Source: QHXQ01 sp036389375 (GTDB taxonomy: Bacteria; Acidobacteriota; Blastocatellia; Pyrinomonadales; Pyrinomonadaceae). From it: 21,910 nt of DNA. The notes below the pieces were generated by a model that did no database searches, had not been told where the DNA came from, and saw nothing but the letters and a program-made list of their open reading frames with translations. Position numbers and translations under genes: made by a program. Positions 14,515 to 21,910 of the stretch are shown here, in pieces. The stretch is from contig DASVQA010000042.1 in NCBI GenBank assembly GCA_036389375.1, positions 1 through 21,910 on the forward strand, read 5' to 3'. How positions within the stretch are numbered: position 1 is the stretch's first letter; each line of letters begins with the position of its first letter.

Positions 14515-14528
14515 ATCGTTATATCGTT
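14513..14528 (+). repeat. Two tandem 8-mers ATATCGTT at the bshB1 start
   Basis: Two perfect copies (14513-14520 and 14521-14528). The first overlaps the bshB1 start codon, so the mRNA reads ATAACGAT-ATAACGAT-ATG, taking the place of a Shine-Dalgarno. TATAAC within it resembles a -10 box but sits too close to the ATG to be assigned with confidence. Confidence 0.75.
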
Positions 14529-14626
14529 ATCGCCAACTCCGGTTGCTTTGATCACCTGTGGTTTAACTTAACCGCGCGCGGGCGGTCAAGCAACCAAACA
14601 CGCGCACCCCGCCAAGATTGACGCGC

Positions 14627-14661
14627 TATAAGCATCGTTGTTAGCCTGAAACTCAAAGGAG
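14627..14661 (+). promoter_or_regulatory. Possible -10 and ribosome binding site for the MBL-fold gene
   Basis: TATAAG at 14627-14632 lacks a recognisable -35 at 17 bases. AAAGGAG at 14655-14661 lies 8 bases before ATG 14670 and decides that start over the adjoining TTG at 14667. Confidence 0.4.
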
Positions 14662-14669
14662 CAGGCTTG

Positions 14670-15446
14670 ATGCAACTCGTCGTCCTCGGTTCGGGCACAA
14701 GCGTGCCGCACCCTGAGCGCGCTTCGGCCGCACACTGGCTGCAAACGAGCAGCGGCTCGCTCCTGTTGGATTGCAGCGCGGCGGCCGTCCACCGCATGGC
14801 GCAGGCGGGGCTTGATTGGGCCAACCTCGACGCCATCTGGATCAGCCACTTTCATCTCGATCACGTCGGCGGGCTTGCGCCTTTGCTGTTCGGCACAAAG
14901 CACGCGCCGCAGACACAGGCGCGGCGCAAGCCACTCGTCGCCTACGGCCCGCACGGATTGGCCAAACTCTTTCAAGCGTTCGACGCGGCGCACGATTACA
15001 GGCTGGCCCGCCAACCGTTCGCGTTCCAGATCAGAGAGGTCGCACCCCACGCCGCGTTCGCGCCGCTCCCGCACCTGCGCGCCGAGACCCTTTCCACACC
15101 GCACACGGACGAGAGCCTGGCGCTCAAACTGACAGATGAAGACGGCGCAACGCTCGTTTACACGTCCGACACGGGCCCGACCGACGCGCTCGCGGAGTTT
15201 GCGCGCGGCGTCGAACTATTGTTCATGGAATGCTCTTTCTGGCGCGACAAGCCGCTTGCGACGCATCTTGAACTGGCGGATGCAATGCGTCTGGCCGCGC
15301 AGGCCGAGCCACGCCGCGTCCTGCTCGCGCATCTCTATCCGCAATGGGACGGCGTTGACCTCGTAGCCGAAGCGCGCAAACTCTGGCCCGGCGAAACCAT
15401 CGCCGCTTACGACGGTCTGCGCCTGACCATCGCGCCGACAGGTTGA
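14670..15446 (+). CDS. MBL-fold metal-dependent hydrolase, ribonuclease Z-like
   Basis: 258 residues with the metallo-beta-lactamase fold in its RNase Z/ElaC-like form: N-terminal LVVLGSGTSVPHPERASAA, the metal motif H60-x-H62-x-D64-H65 (SHFHLDHVGG), H145 in TPHTDES, D167 in YTSDTGP, and H221 in LLAHLYP. A full set of ligands for two metal ions is therefore present. It lacks the long flexible exosite arm of tRNase Z, so tRNA 3' processing is not assured; phosphodiesterase or other hydrolase activity is equally possible. It diverges from bshB1 across 155 bases and is followed after 32 bases by the EEP-family gene on the same strand, with which it is probably cotranscribed. Confidence 0.9.
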   Translation: MQLVVLGSGTSVPHPERASAAHWLQTSSGSLLLDCSAAAVHRMAQAGLDWANLDAIWISHFHLDHVGGLAPLLFGTKHAPQTQARRKPLVAYGPHGLAKLFQAFDAAHDYRLARQPFAFQIREVAPHAAFAPLPHLRAETLSTPHTDESLALKLTDEDGATLVYTSDTGPTDALAEFARGVELLFMECSFWRDKPLATHLELADAMRLAAQAEPRRVLLAHLYPQWDGVDLVAEARKLWPGETIAAYDGLRLTIAPTG

Positions 15447-15478
15447 GCAGCCGGCAACTCAGGTAACATTGTGACTCG

Positions 15479-16477
15479 ATGAAACTGCGGCGAACAGGCG
15501 AACGGGCCGAGCAAGCGTCAGGCGCAGGCGCGCGCTTACGCAACAACGTCACGCGTCGCCGTGCTGCCCTTCTCATGCTCTCTTTGCTCGTTTGCGCCCT
15601 GCTCATCGCACACGGGCGCGCGTCGTTGCAGACGCGCACCGCCGCGCCGTCCGTCGCTGCCGATGCGCAACTGCTTGAGACAGGCAGCGCCGCGCAAATA
15701 CCTGCGCCGCCACCCGCGCCGGCCGAGTTTAAGATCGTCAGTTACAACATACGCTGGCGCGGCGGCGAGGAACTGCGCGCACTGGCGAAGCTGTTACGTG
15801 AAGACAAAGAGATCGGCGGCGCGCTGCTCATCGGCTTGCAGGAGGTCGATCGCGCCAAAGAGCGCACCGCGCACGAACACACGGCGCGCGTGCTCGCGGA
15901 CGCGCTCGGCATGAATTACGCGTGGGCTGCGCCGCCCTCAATGAATGATGAAGAAGAGACGGGCGTGATGCTGCTCAGCCCCTACCCGCTGCAAGACGTG
16001 ACGCGCATCGTGCTGCCTGCGCCGGGGCCGGGCGGGCGGCGGCGCGTGGCCTTGGGCGCGACGCTCAAACTCGGCGCAAGCGAGGTGCGCGTCTACTCCG
16101 TCCACGCGGAGACGCGCATCAAGGTCGCGCAAAAGATCGCGCAGCAGCAGGCCGTGCTAGACGATCTGAAGCAGCATGCAAACATCACGCGCGCCGTCAT
16201 ACTCGGCGACTTCAACACCTGGGAGGCGACGGCCGCCGACAAAACCGGCAAACTGTTCGGCGGCGCGGGCTTCACCTCCGCGCTCGACAACGACCGCGCC
16301 ACCTTTCATACCTTCATCATCGAACTCAAACTCGACTGGCTCTGGGTGCGTGGCCTCAACCCGACCGCGAGCGGCATCGCCCGCCACATTGAACTCTCCG
16401 ACCACTGGCCCGTCTGGGCCGTCGTCCGTTTACAGGCAGATAAGCAGACTGAGACGCCGAAGCGGCGGACTGATTAG
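15479..16477 (+). CDS. Endonuclease/exonuclease/phosphatase (EEP) family protein, membrane-anchored or secreted
   Basis: 332 residues. A basic N-terminus (about 1-29) leads into a hydrophobic segment (ALLMLSLLVCALLIA, about 30-44), so the enzyme is probably exported or anchored by an uncleaved signal. The EEP catalytic set is complete: N90 in VSYNIRW, E122 in LQEVD, H209 in SVHAETR, D244 and N246 in GDFNTW, D286 in LDWLWV, and D308-H309 in SDHWPVW. The substrate could be nucleic acid, a phosphoinositide-type lipid or another phosphodiester; EEP motifs do not separate these. ATG 15479 has no strong Shine-Dalgarno and the 29-residue pre-hydrophobic tail is long, so an internal start such as ATG at residue 33 is not excluded. 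It converges with the ABC permease genes. Confidence 0.88.
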   Translation: MKLRRTGERAEQASGAGARLRNNVTRRRAALLMLSLLVCALLIAHGRASLQTRTAAPSVAADAQLLETGSAAQIPAPPPAPAEFKIVSYNIRWRGGEELRALAKLLREDKEIGGALLIGLQEVDRAKERTAHEHTARVLADALGMNYAWAAPPSMNDEEETGVMLLSPYPLQDVTRIVLPAPGPGGRRRVALGATLKLGASEVRVYSVHAETRIKVAQKIAQQQAVLDDLKQHANITRAVILGDFNTWEATAADKTGKLFGGAGFTSALDNDRATFHTFIIELKLDWLWVRGLNPTASGIARHIELSDHWPVWAVVRLQADKQTETPKRRTD

Positions 16478-16494
16478 GCAGCTATGCTTTGCGC

Positions 16495-16514
16495 GCCGGT
16501 TTGTTGTGCCCGGC
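16495..16514. terminator. Weak hairpin between convergent EEP and permease genes
   Basis: GCCGG (16495-16499) and CCGGC (16510-16514) frame a 10-base loop in the 46-base convergent gap. The stem is short and there is no T-tract, so this is a low-confidence call. Confidence 0.2.
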
Positions 16515-16523
16515 CTGACTTTG

Positions 16524-17783
16524 CTAGCCGAGTTGTTTACGAAAGCGCCAGGCGCTGAGGCCGACGAGCAGGACGGCGATGCCGAGCAGCACGAGGAAGT
16601 TCGGATAGAGTTCGGCTAACCCAGTGCCCTTGAGCATGACGCCGCGCGAGATGGTGGCGAAGTGGCGAACGGGATTGGCGAGCGTGAAGGGTTGCAGCCA
16701 ACGCGGCATGCCTTCAATCGGCGTCGTCGCGCCGGAGAGCATGGCGAGCGGCGGGTTGACGAAAAAGCCCATCAGTTGCGCCTGCTGCTGCGAGCGCGTG
16801 AAGGTGGCGAGAAACGTCCCGATGCCGATGCCCGCGAAGACGCAGAGCGCGCCCGCGCAAAACAGCAGCAGCAGACTCCCGCGCACCGGCACGCCAAAGA
16901 CGACGCGCCCGACCGCGAGCGCAAGCAGCACGTCGCCGCAGAGCAGCAGGAACAGCGGCGCGATCTTGGCGGTGATGATCTCGGTCGCCTCGGCCGGTGT
17001 CATCAACAGTTGCTCAATCGTGCCGACCTCTTTCTCTATAACCATCGAGGCGGAGGCGACGATTGAGCCGTTTAAGACGAGCAGCGTGCCGAGCGTGCCC
17101 GTCACGATGAACCAGGAATTGAGCAGCCCCGGATTATAGAGCAGCGTGATGCGCGGCGTGACGACCGCGCGCGCCAGCGGCGACGGTGCGACGCTTAAAG
17201 CGACGGCCGGCGACGACAAGAGCGAACCGCTCGCGCTCGTACCGTTCGTGCTCCCGTCGCTTACGCTCGCGTCATTTGCCGGCGCTGGTTGTGCGCCGGG
17301 CGGCGGGACGGCGCGCGCAAGTCTTTGATTGAACGCGGCGATGGTGCGCGCCGCGTAACCGCCCGCGATGGCCGCCGTGTTCGAGTTGACCGCGTCGATC
17401 AGAAGTTGCACGTCGGCTGGCTCGCGGCGCGCGCGCTTGCGTGCGTAGTCGGGCGGGATAACCAAACCGGCGTCTAGTTCGCCGCGACTGAGCGCCGCGC
17501 CCATCTCGTCTGCGGACGTGAACTGCTGCTCAACTACAAACGCCTGACTCTCGATGAAGGCCGACACGAGCGCGCGGCTCTCGGCGCTGCGGCTCGTGTC
17601 CGCGACGCCAAGCCGCAGGTGCGTGACCTGCGGGTTCAGGGCGAAGCCGAACAGAATGAGTTGCAGCGTCGGCGGAATGATGAGCGAAACGACCAGCCGC
17701 CGGTTGCGCTTGATCTGGCGCAGTTCCTTCTGCATCAACGGCCAGAAACGCCCGCCGACAAGCGTTGTCCACATCGCCTTCAT
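16524..17783 (-). CDS. ABC-2 type permease (YbhR/YhhJ-like), second permease of the operon
   Basis: 419 residues from ATG 17783, whose ATGA overlaps the stop of the preceding permease gene by four bases. The frame stays open to 18197 inside that gene, but the extension has no membrane-protein character. Topology is typical of ABC2_membrane_3: cytoplasmic QKELRQIKRNRRLV, a first helix (LVVSLIIPPTLQLILFGFAL), a large periplasmic domain (about 55-225), and five or six helices at the C-terminus containing EKEVGTIEQLLMTPA, LPRWLQPFTLANPVRH-like loops and a final LLVGLSAWRFRKQLG. The periplasmic domain carries a Ser/Ala/Asn-rich low-complexity insertion (ANDASVSDGSTNGTSASGS). With the other permease it forms the channel for the double ATPase; the likely substrate is a drug or lipid-like compound. 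Confidence 0.92.
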   Translation of the reverse strand: MKAMWTTLVGGRFWPLMQKELRQIKRNRRLVVSLIIPPTLQLILFGFALNPQVTHLRLGVADTSRSAESRALVSAFIESQAFVVEQQFTSADEMGAALSRGELDAGLVIPPDYARKRARREPADVQLLIDAVNSNTAAIAGGYAARTIAAFNQRLARAVPPPGAQPAPANDASVSDGSTNGTSASGSLLSSPAVALSVAPSPLARAVVTPRITLLYNPGLLNSWFIVTGTLGTLLVLNGSIVASASMVIEKEVGTIEQLLMTPAEATEIITAKIAPLFLLLCGDVLLALAVGRVVFGVPVRGSLLLLFCAGALCVFAGIGIGTFLATFTRSQQQAQLMGFFVNPPLAMLSGATTPIEGMPRWLQPFTLANPVRHFATISRGVMLKGTGLAELYPNFLVLLGIAVLLVGLSAWRFRKQLG

Positions 17784-18886
17784 GCGTTCACCTGCATGGG
17801 GCGCAGCCTGCGCCACGCGTTGAAGAAGAAGAAGAGACCGAGCAGCGTCAGCGCCAGCGGCGCATGCCACACGCCGGGCCAGCCGCCGCCGCGCACGAAG
17901 GCGTCGCGCGTCACCTCGATGTAGTAACGCGCTGGCACGACGTAGGAGACCCAGCGCAGCCCCGCCGGAATGTTCGAGACAGGGAAGATAAAACCCGACA
18001 TCAGAAACGACATGAGAAATCCGACCAGCGCGACCGCCTGAATCGCCGCCGCCTGATTCGGAATTGACGCGCCGACCATCGTGCCGAAACTGACCGTGCA
18101 GAGCAGGTAGCAGACCGTGCTGACGAGGAGCGGCGTCGGGTCGCCCGCGATGCGCAGGCCAAAGAGCGTCATCGCCATAATCATCAGCAGCACCCATTCG
18201 ACCAGCGCGATGATGAAGTAGCCGAGAATCTTACCCAGCAGAAACTCGTGCGCCGTGATGCTTGAGACGTAGACTTGCAGGATCGTCTTCTGCTCGCCCT
18301 CGCGCGACATGGCGAGCGCCGCGAGCAAAGGCGGAAAGAGCGCCAGGCCGACGGCGAGCACGCCGGGCCCGATGAACTTGCGCGACTCGCGCCCCGGATT
18401 GAACCAGAGGCGCGTCTGCATCTGGACGGGCGGCGCGAAACCGGCGGGGCGAAGTTGCAGCGTGAAGGACTGCGTGAGCGCCGTCATCGTGCCGCGCATG
18501 ACGTTCGCCGTGTTGGCGTCGGTCGCGTCCAACAGCAGTTGCACGTCGGCGTTCTGCCCGCGTCGCAGGTCGCGCTCGAAGTTTGCGGGGATGATGATAG
18601 CGGCGCGCGCAAGGCCGCGGTCGAGCGCCGTGTCCGGCTGCATCGTGGGCGGCAGACTCACGACGCGAAAGGTGAGCGACGCGCGAAACGAATCAATGAA
18701 GCGGCGCGAGAGCGGGGTGTTGTCCAAATCCTGCACGACAATCGGCAGGTCTGACACCGTAAAAGAGATCGCCGTGCCCAGAAGCGCCATCAGAATGAGC
18801 GGCAGCACGAGCGCCAGCACAATCGTCAGCCGGTCGCGGAACAACTGCGTCAACTCTTTGCGCGCCTGCGCGATGATGCGTCGCAT
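17780..18886 (-). CDS. ABC-2 type permease (YbhS-like), first permease of the operon
   Basis: 368 residues, about the usual length for YbhS/YhhJ-family subunits. Cytoplasmic RRIIAQARKELTQLFRDR precedes helix 1 (LTIVLALVLPLILMALLGTA). A periplasmic domain (about 45-170) is followed by helices from about 175 onward, with the characteristic SREGEQKTILQVYVSSITAHEFLLGK cytoplasmic coupling loop and ending SNIPAGLRWVSYVVPARYYI plus a last helix. It shares the operon with the ATPase, the MFS gene and the second permease, which starts within its stop codon. ATG 18886 has no clear Shine-Dalgarno; the gap to the MFS gene is 42 bases and contains a short direct duplication. Confidence 0.93.
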   Translation of the reverse strand: MRRIIAQARKELTQLFRDRLTIVLALVLPLILMALLGTAISFTVSDLPIVVQDLDNTPLSRRFIDSFRASLTFRVVSLPPTMQPDTALDRGLARAAIIIPANFERDLRRGQNADVQLLLDATDANTANVMRGTMTALTQSFTLQLRPAGFAPPVQMQTRLWFNPGRESRKFIGPGVLAVGLALFPPLLAALAMSREGEQKTILQVYVSSITAHEFLLGKILGYFIIALVEWVLLMIMAMTLFGLRIAGDPTPLLVSTVCYLLCTVSFGTMVGASIPNQAAAIQAVALVGFLMSFLMSGFIFPVSNIPAGLRWVSYVVPARYYIEVTRDAFVRGGGWPGVWHAPLALTLLGLFFFFNAWRRLRPMQVNA

Positions 18887-18911
18887 AGATATAGACCGAG
18901 TGCAAGCCTTA

Positions 18912-18939
18912 AAGTCAGCCCGTTTAAGTCAGCCCGTCC
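18912..18939 (+). repeat. 14-bp direct duplication spanning the MFS stop codon
   Basis: AAGTCAGCCCGTTT (18912-18925) and AAGTCAGCCCGTCC (18926-18939) agree at 12 of 14 bases and abut. The right copy contains the MFS stop codon (18929-18931); the left copy lies in the gap to the permease gene. It looks like a slipped-strand duplication. Confidence 0.85.
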
Positions 18940-20566
18940 GGCGCTTGTCGCGCTTCGAGAAATCCTGCGCGATCAGATGAGTGACGACCGGCGGCGCGTC
19001 GCCCAGATGAAACGAGCGGACAAGCTCTTGCGCGGCCCGGTCTTCATTGGTCTGGCGCGCGTGCTGGCGCATGTGTTCGGCCCACGACTCAACCAGAAAA
19101 GTTTCGATGTAATGACCGGGCTGCGCGGGGTCGGCGAACAAGCCCCAGCGGATCGCGCCGTCGCGCCGGAGAACCCTTTTAATCTCGCGCATCGCTTCGA
19201 CGAAGGCCGGGGCGCGCGCCGGGTCGATCCGGTAATCAACCGTGACGAGCACGGGGCCGTCTTCCGGGTGCGGCTCGCTGATCAGGATCGGGTCAGACCA
19301 ATGAAACGAGGGTTCAAGGTCGAGTTCATGCCCCGTCCGCAGAGGAAAGAAGTAAGCGGTCGTCAGCCCCACGAGCAGCGCGCCCGCCGCACACAGGAGC
19401 GCGGGCGAGATGCCGATGTGCGTGGCGACCAAGCCCCACACGGCGCTCCCAATCGCCATGCCGCCGAAGAAGACGAGCAGATAGATCGCCAGCACCCGCG
19501 CACGCACCCAAGCCGGCACAAGCGCCTGCACGCTGACGTTGAAACTCGACATCAACGCCATCCACGCGATGCCGCCAAAGAGCATGGCGATAGAGAGCAG
19601 CGCAAAGCTGCGTACCGTGGCCAGAACGGCCGTCACGGCGGCAAAGATCAGCGTCCCGCAAATGATCAGGCCGTTGAGCGAAACGCGCTGCCGCACGCCG
19701 GGCAGCAGCACCGCGCAGATGATCGCGCCCGCGCCCAAGCCGCCCAGCAGGACGCCGTAGCTGAGCGCGCCGAGGCCCAACTGCTGCCGCGCGACAAGCG
19801 GCATCATCGCCCACAGCGCGCTCGCGCAACTGACGAAGACGCCGGTGCGAATGAGCACGGCGCGCAAGTCAGGGTCGTGGCGCACATAACGCACGCCTGC
19901 ACGCATCGCGCCCACCACGCGCTCCGTCGGCGAGATGCTCTCGGCCGGCTCCCTGCGCCACGAATAGAGCACGACGAGGACGCCGACGAACGACAGCGAG
20001 TTCAACAGAAAGACGGCCCACGAACCAACCGCCGCAACCACGAACCCGCCGAGCGCCGGGCCGACCGCCCGCGCGATATTAAAAGCGACGCTGTTGAGCG
20101 AGACGGCCGCCGCCAGTTCCGAGCGCGGCACAAGCTCCGGCACAATCGCCTGCCACGCGGGCGCGTTCAGCGCCGAGCCGAGACCGAGCGCGAAGATGAG
20201 CAACAGTAAGACGAAAGGCGTTGTCAGGCCGAAGAACGTCAACAGCGCGAGCGCAACGGCGGACGCGAGCATCCAGCTTTGCGTGTAGAGCAGCAGCCGG
20301 CGGCGATCAACAATATCCGCGAGCGCGCCCGCCGGCAGCGCCAGCAGAAAGAGCGGCGCGTTCTCGGCCGTCTGCATCAGGCTGACCATGAAGGGCGAGG
20401 GCGCGAGCGAGGTCATCAACCAATCCGCCCCGACGTTGTGCATCCAAGTGCCGATGTTCGAGGCGACGGCGGCGAGCCACAGCGCGCGAAAGAGCGCCAG
20501 CGACAACGGACTCCAGGCCGTCGGCTGGCGCGTGGGCGCTTGCGCTGTCTCTTCGGAACTAGACAT
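18929..20566 (-). CDS. MFS efflux transporter (MFS_3/enterobactin-exporter-like) with C-terminal monooxygenase-like domain
   Basis: 545 residues. The first roughly 415 residues are a 12-helix MFS transporter of the MFS_3 (PF05977, EntS-like) type: FRALWLAAVASNIGTWMHNV, the motif-A-like loop LPAGALADIVDRRRLL, and PALGGFVVAAVGSW. Residues about 435-535 form a soluble alpha/beta domain (GPVLVTVDYRIDPARAPAFV, IRWGLFADPAQPGHYIETF, LVESWAEHMRQHAR) resembling the antibiotic-biosynthesis monooxygenase dimeric barrel, a known C-terminal addition in this family. The role is probably export of a small hydrophobic compound by the proton-motive force. It begins 10 bases after the ABC ATPase stop codon and precedes two ABC permeases, so it is embedded in the ABC operon. 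No clear Shine-Dalgarno before ATG 20566, which suggests coupling to upstream translation. Confidence 0.92.
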   Translation of the reverse strand: MSSSEETAQAPTRQPTAWSPLSLALFRALWLAAVASNIGTWMHNVGADWLMTSLAPSPFMVSLMQTAENAPLFLLALPAGALADIVDRRRLLLYTQSWMLASAVALALLTFFGLTTPFVLLLLIFALGLGSALNAPAWQAIVPELVPRSELAAAVSLNSVAFNIARAVGPALGGFVVAAVGSWAVFLLNSLSFVGVLVVLYSWRREPAESISPTERVVGAMRAGVRYVRHDPDLRAVLIRTGVFVSCASALWAMMPLVARQQLGLGALSYGVLLGGLGAGAIICAVLLPGVRQRVSLNGLIICGTLIFAAVTAVLATVRSFALLSIAMLFGGIAWMALMSSFNVSVQALVPAWVRARVLAIYLLVFFGGMAIGSAVWGLVATHIGISPALLCAAGALLVGLTTAYFFPLRTGHELDLEPSFHWSDPILISEPHPEDGPVLVTVDYRIDPARAPAFVEAMREIKRVLRRDGAIRWGLFADPAQPGHYIETFLVESWAEHMRQHARQTNEDRAAQELVRSFHLGDAPPVVTHLIAQDFSKRDKRRTG

Positions 20567-20576
20567 TAGACAATGC

Positions 20577-21910
20577 TCACACGCTGAAGCTCTGGTCGCC
20601 GGCAGCGCCCGACTGCTTTTGCGCCTTTTCGACGACGACGATAAACACGTCTTCGAGCGAATAATCCTCTTCCGATGCGCGGCGCACTTCGATGTGCGCG
20701 TTGTTCAGTTGCTCGGTGATGCGGCGGATGCCGGCGGCCGCGTCTTCGTCCACGATGACGTGCAGGCGGTCGCCAAAGAGCGAGACGCGCCAGCGTTCCA
20801 GCCGCTCCTTCAGGACGTTGGCGGCGCGCTGCGGCTCGCTCGTGCTGAGTTCGATGAGATGCCCGCCCTGCGCGGCTTTGACGCCGCTGGGCGTGCCTTC
20901 GGCGACGAGTCTGCCCGCGACCATCATGCCGAGCCGGTTGCACTGTTCGGCCTCTTCCAGATAGTGCGTCGTGACGAGTATGGCGACGCCGCGATCCGCG
21001 AAGGCGTTGATCATGCGCCAGAAGGCGCGGCGCGCGAGCGGGTCAACGCCCGAAGTCGGCTCGTCCAAGAAAAGCACGGACGGTTCGTGCATCACGGCCG
21101 CGCCGAAGGCGACGCGCTGTTTCCAACCGCCGGGCAGACTGCCCGTCATAAAATGGCCGCGCCCCTGCAAGCCCGAAAACTCAAGCACCCAACGCTTCTT
21201 CGCCGCGCGCTCGCGGCGCGGGACTTGATAGACGCCCGCGAAGAACTCAAGGTTCTCCTCAATCGTCAGGTCGTCGTAGAGCGAGAACTTCTGCGACATG
21301 TAGCCGACGCGTTGCCGCACGAAACTTGAGCGCACATGCCCACGCTCGCCCGCCAGTTCGATCTCGCCCGCCGTCGGTTCAAGCAACCCGCAGAGCATCT
21401 TGATCGTCGTCGTTTTGCCCGCGCCGTTTGCGCCGAGCAGCCCGTAGATTTCGCCGTAACGAACTTGCAGGTTGATCTCTCTGACGGCGTGAAAATCGCC
21501 AAACTCTTTCCGCAGATTGACCGCGCCGATGGCGACGGCGTCCGCCGAGCGCGGGCGAAATTCGCGTGCGCGCGGAAAGGGCGGCGTGCGCGCCTCGCCG
21601 CCCAAACGGCGCAGCAGCGCGACGAAAGAGTTCTCCAAAGTCGGCGGCATGGCGCGCACGGTCTGAAGTTCTACACCGCTCGCGGCGAGCGCGGCGCGCG
21701 TCACCTGCGCGCCCGCTTGCGGCTCGCGCACCATCACGTCGAGCCGGTCGCCGAAACGTTGCACGTCGGCCAAGCCGGCGGTTTCCAGCAGCACGTCTTC
21801 GGCGCGGCGCAGGTCGGCGGCGTGGACTTCGAGCCGTTTGAGACCGAGATTCTGCCGCAACTCTGCCGGCGTGCCGCGCTCGTGTATCTCGCCCTCGAAC
21901 ATGAGCGCGA
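20577..21910 (-). CDS. YbhF-like double ABC transporter ATPase (5' part beyond window)
   Basis: The reading frame runs through the right edge of the window, so the N-terminal ATPase domain is missing. What remains opens with the tail of domain 1 (ALMFEGEIHERGTPAELR, then a DrrA-like accessory stretch ending LENSFVALLRRLGG). It continues into a complete second nucleotide-binding domain: Walker A GANGAGKTTT at about 157-166, Q-loop YMSQKFSLYDDLT, signature LPGGWKQRV, Walker B VLFLDEPTSGVDP, and H-loop TTHYLEEAEQ. A second accessory tail (about 350-441) ends the protein. Tandem-domain ATPases of this kind (YbhF, YhiH) energise YbhS/YbhR-type permeases, matching the two permeases downstream. ATG 21902 is an internal methionine, not the start. 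A membrane-fusion (HlyD-like) gene would be expected beyond the window (inference). Confidence 0.94.
   Translation of the reverse strand, partial: ALMFEGEIHERGTPAELRQNLGLKRLEVHAADLRRAEDVLLETAGLADVQRFGDRLDVMVREPQAGAQVTRAALAASGVELQTVRAMPPTLENSFVALLRRLGGEARTPPFPRAREFRPRSADAVAIGAVNLRKEFGDFHAVREINLQVRYGEIYGLLGANGAGKTTTIKMLCGLLEPTAGEIELAGERGHVRSSFVRQRVGYMSQKFSLYDDLTIEENLEFFAGVYQVPRRERAAKKRWVLEFSGLQGRGHFMTGSLPGGWKQRVAFGAAVMHEPSVLFLDEPTSGVDPLARRAFWRMINAFADRGVAILVTTHYLEEAEQCNRLGMMVAGRLVAEGTPSGVKAAQGGHLIELSTSEPQRAANVLKERLERWRVSLFGDRLHVIVDEDAAAGIRRITEQLNNAHIEVRRASEEDYSLEDVFIVVVEKAQKQSGAAGDQSFSV

Noticed and set aside
15447..15478. Search for a terminator or promoter between the MBL-fold and EEP genes
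   Set aside because: The 32-base gap shows no hairpin or promoter boxes, so the genes are best read as one transcript.
17784..18197. N-terminal extension of the second ABC permease
   Set aside because: It lies inside the first permease gene in another frame; the ATGA overlap at 17780-17783 is the standard operon junction and gives the normal protein length.
18977..20209. 410-codon plus-strand open frame
   Set aside because: It is antisense to the MFS transporter; its translation is Arg/His/Asp-rich and featureless, whereas the opposite strand encodes clear transmembrane helices and a C-terminal domain.
20577..21910. Proline in the ABC signature (LPGGWKQRV rather than LSGG)
   Set aside because: From memory, YbhF-type second ATPase domains commonly carry proline at this position, so it is not a sign of inactivation.

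Overview
This is a GC-rich chromosomal window that most likely comes from an Acidobacteriota bacterium (Blastocatellia or a relative). The main clue is the first gene, which encodes a secreted protein of the 'VWFA-related Acidobacterial domain' type. Acidobacterial-style zinc-ribbon/TonB-C and TolB-like secreted proteins, and bacillithiol genes in a GC-rich genome, fit the same picture. The taxonomic call is inference. I see no phage, insertion sequence, CRISPR array, tRNA or rRNA.

Layout. 1-1899 (-): 3' truncated VWFA-related secreted protein. 2000-3825 (+): SlyD-like FKBP isomerase, TolB-like beta-propeller lipoprotein-free secreted protein, and a DUF1330 protein. 3883-7296 (-): YacP/NYN ribonuclease-like protein, a zinc-ribbon/Coa1-like/TonB-C membrane protein, an endonuclease III-like glycosylase, and bshA, which overlaps the glycosylase gene. 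7297-7708: a 412-base divergent intergenic region. It holds a strong minus-strand promoter, a roughly 90-nt structured RNA ending in a textbook terminator, heptad repeats directly before bshA, and the nfu promoter. 7709-8275 (+): Nfu-type Fe-S scaffold with its own terminator. 8481-12372 (+): two tandem paralogous secreted helical proteins of unknown function. 12556-14514 (-): an SDR oxidoreductase with a C-terminal membrane anchor, then bshB1. 14670-16477 (+): an RNase Z-like metallo-beta-lactamase hydrolase and an endonuclease/exonuclease/phosphatase family protein. 16524-21910 (-): an export operon made of a YbhF-like double ABC ATPase (truncated by the window end), an MFS transporter with a C-terminal monooxygenase-like domain, and two ABC-2 permeases.

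How the genes fit together. bshA and bshB1 encode the first two steps of bacillithiol synthesis, although 6.5 kb and several unrelated genes separate them; bshC is not in the window. With the Nfu scaffold and the [4Fe-4S] glycosylase they suggest a thiol/Fe-S/redox-maintenance flavour for the middle of the window, but this is a loose association. The 16.5-21.9 kb block is a drug or lipid efflux operon.

The observation most worth following is the bshA leader region. A near-consensus sigma70-type promoter fires into a compact two-hairpin RNA that terminates about 85 bases before the bshA start codon. It is either a free-standing small RNA or an attenuator controlling bacillithiol synthesis. The second is the tandem paralog pair, which keeps almost identical DNA blocks inside otherwise diverged genes.
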